Assembly (NCBI GenBank): GCA_002633005.1
Contig: NMRA01000416.1
Span: forward strand, 35,631-99,630
Length of the DNA stretch: 64,000 nucleotides
Direction: 5' to 3'
From: Phoronis australis
Lineage: Eukaryota; Phoronida; Phoronidae
The position numbers and the translations under genes were made by a program. Positions 19,207-31,000 of this stretch are shown here, one piece after another (within the stretch, counting starts at the first letter, position 1; each line of letters starts with the position of its first letter). The notes beneath the pieces are model-generated. The model made no database searches. It saw nothing but the letters and a program-made list of their open reading frames with translations, and was not told where the DNA came from.

Positions 19207-20915
19207 AGGAGAATGCCAACCGATTTAATTAGTCTTTTTCACCATCTTAATCAGTCTATATCCACATCGCCTCTTATACGGTCGACCTCACCTTGCCGAG
19301 AGGTGTTGCGTTAACTTGTGAGGAAGGTGAGAAACGACGCAGCGACTTCAGTGGTTCGTCTGCAGAGTGAATGCCGCTATATTGCGGTGCATCGTTCCCG
19401 CTTGTCCGATCTATGAAGCTGCGAAGAAAGCGAGTAAATCGTTTTTCCGACTTCCTCTAGAGCCCGAAATGCTTAGGAAGTGGATCGCGGTAGTGATGAA
19501 TGAAAGGTACGCTGTTAATAGCAAGTATGAGGCCGTGAAACATCTCTGTGTCTGTGCCCGGCATTTTGTTGACGGTGATTTCTCTAACGAATTCTGGCTT
19601 ACCAAAGAACTATTCATACGTTCCGTTGCCTGTGCAGCGTTCACGGCGCCCGAGTCTCTTAAAGTATTTCTTGATCAGTGTATTCCCGTTCAAAGTGATA
19701 GCCTGTGAAACCTAACGATCTGACCCCTGAAGACTTCGTCGGATGAGCTCTTGACTAAGTTGGGATTGGCACCGGGCGAGTTGCTATGTAGACGTTTATT
19801 ATTCTACGTTCTGTTTCAAAAATGAATTATTCTCATCCTAACCAAAGTCTGTCAAATTTGATACAATTTGTAATGCCTTTGCAGTATTCGTGAGTGCAAA
19901 TGTTGAGAAGCCAGCAATGAATAAACCACTGCGTTACCGGCTTATGGTGCCGCCAACAAAGGTAATTGACCGGGCACTGAGGCCGTGTTAGCGCATGCTA
20001 ATTCAGTGTTTGCTGACAGAAAGCTGTTGTGAGACAATTATTCGATTTTATATGCTATGGTTACATGTTAGGGGAATCTTTATTTAGAAATACAAAAACA
20101 TCATTCTAATCATTGTTACTGTACAATCATTGCCCTGACGGTCTGTGGAAGGGGAACCCGAATTCGCGGCCACTTACAAGTAAGTAGATTTTCATTTTCG
20201 TGGCTTATTCAACTAAAAAATTATGTGCACATTATTTCTTTAACTCACTATTATAGTCTTTTCGCGACTGGAGGTTTAGTTTCCAACTCAAGTTGGTTTA
20301 TGTTCGAGCCAGTCCCGGCGGCAGCAACGGGCCTGATCGGGTTCCGAGACACTAGCCAGGATAACAAAGTCAGTCCAGCCGCCGACGGGCCTGATCGGGT
20401 TCCGAGCCACTGGCCAGGATAACAAGCGTTTTTGTGTGTTTAGAATTCAAAAAATCACAAGTATAAATAACACAGATCTAGGTTTTACTGTCTATATTTC
20501 ACGGAAGAATACTTCCAATTTATCTTTGAACAGACTCCAAACTCCTGCTACGGACCTTGGTAAATTGGCCTGCGGAACTTTGTAGGCTACGATGTGTCCA
20601 CATATCAATAAATCCGTAACAGCAAAAAAACAACACATTTTTATAAGAACTCGGTGTATTTTTAAGGGTTTTACATCGAAGTTTGATGATTTATTGGAGT
20701 TAAACCGATGAATTCAAGCGATAAGCTGACACCAGTAACCCGTGTTGCAAACTGCTGAACAGACTGCATGTGAAACCAATTACGTCATTGAATAATTTCA
20801 ACACCTCCGCCTGTCGTCTAGTGTCAGGTAACGTAACCAAATGTGGCGTTGTAGAGTTGAACTACTCGATATAAATTGATACAAAATAGGTTGTTTTTTT
20901 GGGTGGCATTCTCCT
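19207..20915 (+). mobile_element. Kolobok-like DNA transposon with THAP exon, copy 2
   Basis: The terminal inverted repeats begin AGGAGAATGCC and end GGCATTCTCCT, flanked by a perfect TTAA duplication (19203-19206 and 20916-20919). It carries an intact THAP-domain ORF near its left end and an internal duplication of about 64 bp (about 20300-20425) containing GGGCCTGATCGGGTTCCGAG twice. No transposase catalytic region is visible, so it is non-autonomous. It sits between the divergent RFX and RASA genes. Confidence 0.82.
19367..19708 (+). CDS. THAP zinc-finger ORF fragment inside transposon copy 2
   Basis: The open frame of about 113 codons shows the C2CH pattern of a THAP DNA-binding domain: CIVPACP (C-x4-C), SFFRLPLEPEMLRKW with the invariant Trp, and LCVCARHF (C-x2-H), followed by a conserved aromatic. 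The frame opens at a GTG rather than an ATG, and reading continues open upstream, so this is probably an internal exon of a former transposase gene, which fits the Kolobok-like ends. It ends at a TGA shortly after the domain, with no catalytic core. Confidence 0.7.
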   Translation: MNAAILRCIVPACPIYEAAKKASKSFFRLPLEPEMLRKWIAVVMNERYAVNSKYEAVKHLCVCARHFVDGDFSNEFWLTKELFIRSVACAAFTAPESLKVFLDQCIPVQSDSL

Positions 20916-20919
20916 TTAA

Positions 20920-22044
20920 GGGTGTTGAAAAAATGGCGTTCTACCGTTACTCGGCTGCTAAAGTTGTAGAGTGATCTTCTACGTGGGCTTAATGCCATCA
21001 ACGCGTCACCAATTGCAGTTTCTATTTTTGCAACGATTATTCAATCGACTGTTGTTCTTTCACGAGGTTGTGTACACGTCACAACAAATTACCGGAACTG
21101 GTTTCACTTCATTATAAGATTTTAGAATTTTGATACCGAAAAACCAAATTACAGAACAAATTTTGCTGCTGCGAAAATGTCGCAATAATTTAGGAATGGC
21201 ACGTGCGTGTGACATGAGAGCGCTGTTTTCAAAACAACAACATACTTTCATTGTTACAAAAGGTTGAGAATGACGCAAGAAAATGACGTTTGTTACATTG
21301 TTTTTCACTTAAAGTTGACTTAAACGGTTACGCCGGGCAAGGTCGGTTACCGGATACCCAGACTTTACATGCACCCGTCCGGTCGTTGGTTCTACATGTT
21401 GATACAGGTTTCACGGTGAGTTGACGAGCAGAACTACCCTGGCTGTCTGCAATTTCGGGGTCTATGGAAGAAAAACACGCAGTGGTACCTAGCTGTATTT
21501 TGTCTATTTTGACGATGAATCTTCATAGGCTGGCTCAACTGGCATTCAAAGTTCGCTCCCTGTCTTGTTCAATTCTTGTTACATAATTAAGATTTGTTTT
21601 TACAAAGCTCAACAAGCAAACAAAGCGAAAACTCCTGTGCATAAAAACTAAGCCCGTATTGAAGCGGAATTGAAAAATACCTCACCAGTCAAGGAAAATT
21701 CCTAAGAAAATATTTGAGATGTCTGACCATTTTGGAACACATGCGTTTGTTTACGTGAACTGCAAGCGGCATCTGTTGGACGATTACGCGCCAAACATTT
21801 GTTACAATTTTTTGCTTTTGCAATGCTGCCGTTAGCTCCGTCTTTTAGGATCCTGGGTGAAAAGTATTCAAGAGTTTTGATCTGTTCCTAAGTAGGTGAC
21901 TTTTCACTTTTAATCCAATTCGACGAACAATACCAATAATGTATTAGAGATTAGTTGTCTCCCCCAGTCCACGTGATGCGAAAGTTCATTCAAGGAGCAG
22001 AACAGTGTTCGTCTGTCAAGAAATGTGACTGTGAGCCTTTAAAA
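20920..22044. promoter_or_regulatory. Intergenic region and likely RASA promoter/5' UTR
   Basis: The segment leading to the RASA start codon. It contains a CACGTG E-box at 21970-21975 and an in-frame upstream ATG at 21976. No TATA box is obvious near the presumed start. Since the RFX gene points the other way, this gap may serve both genes, although RFX 5' exons are not mapped. Confidence 0.45.
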
Positions 22045-22093
22045 ATGGGCGAAAGTTCTGTCCGTGTCGAAGAGCATTTGCGCGTGAGGATCG
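22045..22093 (+). CDS. RASA gene exon 1 (first coding exon)
   Basis: Encodes [16 protein letters not shown] and the first base of Gly, joining to GEAKKV in exon 2, which recreates the R-I-G-E-A-K start of C2A in RASA proteins. The ATG has A at -3 and G at +4. An in-frame ATG at 21976 would add 23 residues (MRKFIQGAEQ...) but has weaker context. Donor GTAGGT. The intron that follows is about 20.6 kb. Confidence 0.82.
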
Positions 22094-25000
22094 GTAGGTA
22101 TATAGCTATGACATATACAGGATTGTCTTTAATTCTGAACCGGGAATTCATCTACCTGCAACGACCAGACTGATCCAACGGGGAACGGGATCGAATTTCT
22201 TGGTGCAAAAGCTGTATAAACATACAGCTGTGTATACATATAAAAGCTTGCTGTTGCACTAATGTGGGTTAAAAACTGACCAAGTAAAATTTGACATAAG
22301 ATTAATGCCACCTACTTGCTAAAACATATGCTGTTATTTTGTTGCTGAAGTAGAAAGTGCCACCGCCTCGACTGGCCCTAGTAGAGACTGTGGTCAGAAC
22401 AGTCCTTGATTTAGAGAACGAGGCGATCAATGAATAACGGGCCCGTTATGTAGTGGATGAACTGGGTCTCTAAATCAGGGACTCCTATACCCAACCAGTG
22501 TCATAGAGAGAATAAACTGAAAGCTCTTGTAGGAGCTTCAATTACGCCGGAAACTTTTTTGGCGAAAAATGCCTTAATTGCTCTGATTACAACATCAAAG
22601 TCACATTGCTATAGAGGGACATCTTAGCCAGGAGGCCATCCATTCTTTAATTCCTCTCAACTCAAACAAATACTTATGTAATCAAATTTTTTAAGTGCAG
22701 TCCTTCATGTAGTTGCCCAAATCAGCAACTGGTCATTTTTACGCTGCATGCGCTACCGCGCATTTGTTTGAGTTGGAAGGAATTAAAGACATCAACGGTC
22801 TCCTAAAGTGTCCTTCTATGTGCAAGAAGTTCTTATGGCAATGCGACTTTGATGTTTTAATCAGTGTGAAGCATAATTTTCCGAAAAGCTTCCGGTATAT
22901 CTCTTCTGGGGCCAGTTGAGACAGTGCCACTCTGTACTGCTAAAGGTCGCTGGTTCCCTGCGTGCTTCTAGGTGGTAGCCAGCACGCAGGTATCACTTAA
23001 TTTTCCTTGGAAAATTTTTTTATACCGGCGTTTCTGATTAGCTGGTCGAATTCTCAACAAACAGTGCGTTACGCAAACAAACTGGCATGACTGATGGAGG
23101 AAGTGTAAAATTTGGTCTGTTGTAGAGACAAATCGGTGCTTAAAGTTCATGTTCAAGAAATTTGAATCCTAGTAAATTGTGGTTTCACCTTTTTGGAGTG
23201 CATCTTTCTACTGTCGCTGACTTTTGCTTATGTTGCTGTCCTGTATTCATACAGTATGAATAACACACGAGCTAAATCGGCCAGATGATGGCGTGTTTAT
23301 TCTGCATGTGTGTGCTTCAAGAACGCGGCTATTAAACATTTCTGCAGTCACAAAATAGTTGCTGCTACGCTACATGACAGGCTAAAAATCGTTCATAACC
23401 CTCCGTTTTCTCGTTTGTAAAGCTAACCAGTACCTGCCAAGGTTACATCATCCAATAATACAGCGCGTGCTACTGCCTGCTACCTGCGTGCTGGCTACCA
23501 CCTAGCGGCACGCAGGGAACCAGCGAGCTGCTATTAAGTTGAGTGGGTGTGGTTCTTGTGCCTTGGCTGCCAGCACCATGAAATAGAGTGTCACCTATTG
23601 GCCAATTTCTGTTTTTGCTGATCCTTCAATGTAAGAATATATGTGTACTGTTCTTCTTCCCTAAGATTACTATATTTACCTTTCAACTGCAGTTGGACAC
23701 CTTTGAAGGCTGCTCAAGTCTTTAAATCCTTCCAGCTTGAACAAATATTCCCACAGTTACATGAAGTCTAAGCTTTAGACTTAACATAGTCATAGATAAT
23801 AATCAACAAAGAAGCATATTGAAATATCTGTTTCACAACACAGTTTTTCTGAATAATTCTTTGTTTTATGAACAAAGTCGTGAACTGAGCCAGTTTTATA
23901 TATTTATGAATGTAAGCCATTTTGGTTGTGATTGCATTGCTGCGCACATAGGGATTGTGTTTATTGTTGGCCATGGGACTGGGTCAGATTTATTTTTGTA
24001 AATGTCCTATTGATTTTACTTTAGTCGGAACATAGCTGGATTCACTCCTGGGAATAATGTAGACAAATTAGTCCCCTTTGTCTCAAGTTTGTCAGAAGGT
24101 CACTGTTCTTCAAGACCTATTTTGTGACACATCTAATTGCTGGAGACTTGTTTGAAAAATTAGCAACCTTGGCAACTTTTATGGTAACAGGACTTACACG
24201 TAAATGGGCGAGAAAGCATGTACTGTTCACCCCAGAGTATCCAATGAATTCCTCAGCACATCAAAGGGTTGATGGCGCTGTCAGATTGAAGTGAGTTAGG
24301 CGCTATTCGTGGGCTTGGATGAAAAAAGTAATTTGGTTGAGCCGTACCATTACGGGATCACCATATGTACATGTATGGCATCCACAGGCAATGAATCGCC
24401 TAGAATTTGTTGCTTTTTAGTATATTTTCACTCAGAAGGTATTTCCAGCAATCCAGACGTGAGGGTAGCGTTGGCGGACCAACTTGTTCCAGATCATATT
24501 ATTGTTGCAGATTGGAATAACAACTGTTCATTGTTTATAAATAAAAACTTGATTACAAATTGTTCATCAGTACAAATGACATGGATTTAGGTATAATTAA
24601 AGGAGTAAATGCAGCGCCATGTGAAAAATAAAGTCTTGTATGCTAGAAGGTTGGAAATAAAAGGCACTATTAAACACACCTTAAAGTTATAACTACAACA
24701 TAAAATATTGATAAGATATTGATTTATCAGCACCTTTCGAGCGCGTACACCTTTTGTGAGATGAGGGGAAGACAATGATAGTACAACACGAGACATGGGT
24801 CTCCTTTCTCTTGTACCATTCGCCTATGCCTTGTTTACATGTATACTGTAAAAACTCCATTTGAGAGTCTCTAAATGTTAGGACATTGATATTCTGGCAA
24901 AATCTCTCCAAATTTGGATAAAAATAATTGTCAAAATTGCACTTTTTTCATTTGTCAATGTCTTCTGCCATTGTTGTGAATATCCACACTTTTTCAAAAT

Positions 25001-28000
25001 GTTTTCTGATTGTAGCTATGGTGAAGAAGACGAACATGGTAAAGCATCAATTTTATGCTACCTATCTTTTATGAAAAAACAAGAAAATAAAATTTCACTC
25101 GTCTACCATATCTTGTACTGCAGAGAAACCAAGGAGAATTTTCCCAATGTGATCAAACCTAAAGGCTCAAAAAACTTTCCTAGTCTTGATAGATTGGGCA
25201 TAAGACATGTCATTCAAGTTTTGACGGGCCACTGTAACCTAGCAAGACACACATTACTTGGCAAAGGTGGCCCGAGTGTGGTACTGACGATGAAACCCTT
25301 AAACACCCGATAGAGTCTTGCCCAGCTTTTTATTGGCTAAGGAGCACGCTACTGGCTAGCACTGTTACATGCCTACAACATACAGTGCATGGCAACAAAT
25401 GGAAGAGTCTGTCCATTTTCTTAAAGGAGACGGGCAGACTTGAAAACTTCCTTCACGAAGAACCATAACGTGGCTCCTGTGTTTTTAGCTCGGGTGTTTT
25501 GTGCAATTGGCCCAACCATGAGGCTTGCATAGTAAATGACACCAAACCATCCACACTCTTTTTTATATATATTTTGTACAGAATGGGTGAGACTTTTCCG
25601 TAAATTGAATTTTCTTGATTCTAAAGATTGGGTTGGCCATTTTGGTGAAGTTACCCAGAAATCCATTGCATGCGACCTGGTAGTGCTAATTGATTTATGT
25701 TTTCAAATACTTGAGCTTCAAGGCCTGCTATTCTTGTGGTCTATAATAAATTATGGAAATTATTAGTGGAACATTTAAAACCTATCGGTAACACCTGTAA
25801 ATTTGGTTCCTACAGTATGTTAAGAGCATCGCTCTTAGCCCACTAGTGCCATAAATTGCCAAATGTAATGAACTGTTAGGCATATTGGTGTGCTTTTGTC
25901 TATGTTACTGCGAGAATCACCTTTTAATTCAAGCAGCTGCGAATAACACCCCCACGCAATGGTGTTCTATTCAGACCCCTATTCAATAAAATTGTTATCG
26001 GTCTTTTGTTGTTTGTGCTGTGATCTCACGATGACGCATCATGACACGAAGAGGCAGCTTCACCTATCATTTTACTGGCTTACATTTGCGTGATTTAACT
26101 AGCGTTTTCTTTTTATCTTTCTAAGGCTTTGTTAGGACTATCTAGTTAGCCCAATACATCTAACATAACAAAATTCCTTTGAAGTTAGGCTTTAACACTT
26201 TAACCATGGTGTAAGTTGTTTACAAGGTAGATTCTTTTGTTACATTCTTGTTCGGGACGAGTTGCTAGGCAGCACGGGCCACAAAGAACTTCTTATTTCT
26301 TACTCTTTCAACTCTTATCACACATCCTTCATAAAGATTTTGATGCTTCTTTTTTCTTTCTGATTTCTGTTCTGTACTTGTACATATTGACCAGAAACAA
26401 AATATCTGATGTAAATGCTTTTCAAAAGACAGTAGAGCTCATCTTTGCTGTCCAGACTCCCTATCGCTTTCTGGAATATCATTCAAATAGGGAATTGTAG
26501 GGTAGGCTGTTGCTGCTTTCAGGATGTGATTTCCTTCCATGAAAGTAATTGTTGACTTTCATAGAGTTTTGAAAAATGTGATAGTCGCATATTTTATAAA
26601 AAGAAATCTTTATTTAGCATTGCTGTCCGTAACCTTTCTTGGAACCCTTTATTGATGCGCCAAATATGCAAGTCATTTGTGATGACTTCAATTAATTTTA
26701 AATATTTCACAAAAATTAATCAGCCATTCACAGGCCTTTTGATGTTTGGCACTTAAACAGTTGTATCTTTATAATGTGGAAGACAATTATGAATGTGTTC
26801 TTGTATTTTTATTCTCCTTCCCAAATCACAGATAAAGTGATGACTTGAAAGTTGGAATGTTGTTTTAAAAAGTGATATCACTGTTTGAGTGTAAATCAAA
26901 AATATGTGACCTTTTCCGTATGATTGGCAGTGCTGTCAGCAATGTTGTTGAAACATACGTCCTTATTTAACTTTTAGGCATTCCTACTCAAGGCAAAAAA
27001 TGACAATTTAAACAAAAAATAGTAGTCCTGTGTCAATAAATGATTTTCTTGATGTTTCAAAGCATGATTGAGCATTTTCAGTCACTAAGATTTCAGAAAA
27101 TGTGTACTTTTGGGGTTGGAAACGGATGTTAATATTAGTTACTTGTTGAAATGTGCAAGACTTCATGAAGGTTGACAACTACCTTGATGTCTTCTTGATT
27201 GTTTTGATGTCTTTAGAATGACCCTCTCACTCCTTGGCTAATGAATTAAGCACGACTGCTGTTGAATCAAAGTGTTTTTCGATATATTAAATTTACCTGT
27301 TGAATGTTCTTTGATTGATGAAAGCCACATGAGCTATACCAGGGATGCAATTGTAGTCGTTGTCTGAAGACAGCGATCTTGTAAAGTTGTCACATTTAGA
27401 ATTTTCCATAGTCTTTCTAGTTTTACAGCTCCATGCTATTGTTCAAGAGGAGCTTTTGCACCCAAAATTAGGTAATGAGATATAAGTCTGGCTTGCAGGC
27501 ATTACTAAAATTGATGGTTTAAAGTAAATCTTAAATGACAAAGTGCCGCTTGTCTCCAGATCATGATAAGTGTAGGAATTTTGTCGCCTATGCTGTTATT
27601 ATTTTTGTAGAACTACTGATGGCTTCTCTATGACAAGTTTTAATGCTCTAACTAGTGTCGAAATGATGCACAACCAGGACCTAAAATCTCACTTTAAAAC
27701 CATTGTTAGGTGTTGGTTGTTAATTTGGTCTCAATACTTTGTAGATGGGTTGGACATGTGATGAGATGGCTTGTAGGTTGTATAAATTTGCATGCAGTTT
27801 TCCTAATTCTTGCCTCAATCTTGATAGGTCGGCCTTTCACATTGGTCATTTCCATTGTTGGAATGCTTTTCCTTGTGTATACAATTTAGTCACAAGGTAC
27901 TCCCATTTTTAGAACCAGTTTGATGGAGAAAACTGAGAGAAGGAAAAAGATTTTGTGGCATGATGTTGACAGATATCATCTTCTTAAACTTACTAAAATG

Positions 28001-31000
28001 TTTGCTTGCTGTGATTGAAATGTTATGATGATTATATTTCACTGAGTGTTGACAGGTGTTATCATCAGCTGTCTTGAGTAAATAAACATCATCTCTTGCT
28101 GCTAGAATGTGTAGGAGTCAGTAAACTTGACTATGTGGCAGATATGACTGACTGATTTGTTCATTAAATAGACCCACCTACACATGATGTGGGCGATTGA
28201 ACATGCATGAAATTGCACATTTTGTGCAATAAGGATTTGAAATAAGTAAACATCTCCAGAGGGCTCAACATCAGCGACTAAATGCTCGAAAATACAAGTA
28301 CAAAAACTAAAATACCAGTAGTTATTTGGAGAAACATTCTGCGTTTTTTGGTTGCCACTTTTTATGAACCCAAATCTGGGAATAGGTTTTTTGAGCGGAC
28401 ATTTTCGTGTTACAATTGATCGATTTGTCTATGCAACTTGGCCCGGTTTTAATCGTCTGCTCATGACTATGCTAGTCATGATCTCGGTGTGACAAGCTAT
28501 CACAGCTTATGTGCTATTGGCATGCTGTTGCCATAGCCCGTCCACTGTAAGATACTTACAAACACAATTCTCAATACTAAACATTTCCTGAAACAGAGAT
28601 TCATCTGCCCTCTTGTCTCAATGAAATGAACCTGTGTTCTAATAAATGATGTGTGTGTTGATGTTTGCGGTAACTTATTGGACACCTTAGATGAAAACAT
28701 TTTCATTCTTCATTGTGCATATGTCTTTTATAACCGCAATTCTCGTTTGCAAGACGGTGTAATAAGGGTGCAAAACAACAGTTGCGCCCCCTATGTAGTA
28801 ATTGATGCGGAAAATGCGTGCGTTGCTCCGATATATTTCTGAAAAATCTTGTCAACTTGCCACAAATCTTGAAGTAGATCTTAAGTGTCATATGTAACAA
28901 CCTTGTTTTGAAGGAGGTTTCTAAAACAATTGGGCTTCTCCAAAGGCGTTTCTATATAAATATTTATAAACAAAGTACAAGTAACACGTTGACAACTTTT
29001 GAGCAAGCCATTTACGACCATAAACATACCGTACCTGTGGTAGCTAGGGTTCTTAGGTGCTTGTAAATAGGCCTTTTCATACTGACTTAACTCCGGTCTG
29101 AGCAGAGCGTCGACGTAAACTGCGAAGTTAACTAAACCGTTCATACTGGCTTCGGTAGATAACGGACTTCCAAGTAAACTGTAGGCGGCGCTGTTGTCAT
29201 CGAAGTAATCGCAAGGTAGTGCTGCACGGTAAGATTTTTTTAATGTGACAATTAGGAACATTTACATGTGCTGATTGACATAAAACTAATTTTTAATTCG
29301 ATTGATGATTATTAAGAGCAAAATATAAACAACTATTAACGACGGCACTACCCTGTAATTGTTGAAGATAACAGTGGCACCTGGCGATAACTTCGATGGG
29401 ACCCGAAATTGACCGTTCATACTGCATAGCCAGTGGCGGATCTAGGATATCACAAGGGGGGGCCCAACATTTTGTCTATAAGGATTTGCGCAAAGCACGT
29501 TTGTAGATGCGCATAGCACCAAATGGGGGGAGTGTGGTTTTTTCCTCTAAAAATCAAGCATTGTCCTTGATTCCTGAAGTATTATCCAAGAAAAAAGGCA
29601 AAAAAACACGGAGAATGTGTCCAACAGGAAAAACTGCATTAACCACAGACTCGAACCCACGACCTGGCGGATAGAGCGCGTGTGCTTTACCACTACACCA
29701 CTACGATTTAACTCCTAATTTGATAGGCCTACTAAGAGACCTACTTGTTTATGGTCCACAGCGTTTGTGCATGAAACCTACTTTTTTGTTATGGTTATTA
29801 CACGTTTTATATTTTGTGCAATCGGTTCGTAACAAATTTGTTGTATTTAAAATAGTCTTCAATTGCCCAAAAGACCGTTTTTCGTGTTGGCAATAATGAT
29901 GTGATTGCTTTGGAAATCGTCACAGTTAAGGTTTGACAAAGAGAGAATTATGAGTTTCTAAGTGATTCACTAAGGCTTTGATTAAAATTCACATCTTACC
30001 AGCAGCTTCTGTTTTTTCATCGTCACTCAGCTTCCATTTTCTTTAAAAAATGAAACAATTTTCGCGGGAGAGCCTATACTTAGCCATAGTTCCGTTACGA
30101 TTGCTCAGTGTTCCGACTTTGACACTTGAAATTGGATCTGAGCCCCCCCCCAACACTAAAAGTGCACGCATTTAAATATTGTTTCATCCATATAATTTTA
30201 ATTACCAGAGTTAATTAATAAACTCAACATTTCCCTACGATCTTGCTGTTTTATTTTTTGCGGCAGCCAAAGGGGGGGCCCGGGCCCCCCTAAATCCGCC
30301 TATGATAGCTGCGTCAATACTTGGCTATTATCCACCTGTTTACTGCGACATTAAAAGGTTGGCATTGTTATCTTCGATCCAGGACCGAAGTTAAGCGCGT
30401 TCATACTGACCGCAACCCCCAAAACATTGACACCTCGATGCTAATATGAAAGTTGTTAATGACATAAGATTTTCTTTAGTGCAGATGATGATAGAAATGC
30501 GAGCCTTTGTGGTGACCACAACCAAACAGGCTGTGTTTTGAACTAACAATGGTCTGTGTTGCCTGAAAATAAGTAAAGTGCCTATTTATTTAATCTAATT
30601 GTAACTGAAGATATTTTCAAGAATTTCCCGGATTCCACAACCCTGCTTTGGTCAGTGGTTGATTTGAAAGGCTAAATCTTGAACGATTAGTAAAATTTGG
30701 TGATTACTATGGGCTGTGACTGTGAATCACCTGCTGAGAAGAGAGACAAGTCATCTGACTGCCTGGTAATTTGTTCTATTTTTGTGTGCTGTCTGTTTCT
30801 GTGGACAATCATCCTTTGACACACTTTACACACTTGTGGTTTTATGTTCACTTCCTGCTTCACCTTTTTGTGTTGACTATATAAATAATATGGGACTAGT
30901 TAAGTGACAGAACAGAGGATTACTGTTGTGTACCATTGAAGGGCTACAAAGTAAACAATCTTGGGACACAATATGATAGAGGGTGCAATATCATTTGGGG

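Noticed and set aside
28500-28900. Short frames near 28.5-28.9 kb
   Set aside because: All below 70 codons, overlapping on both strands, no splice or domain support.
29640-29712. Functional tRNA gene
   Set aside because: Box-like segments exist but the acceptor stem does not pair, and it is embedded in a transposon.
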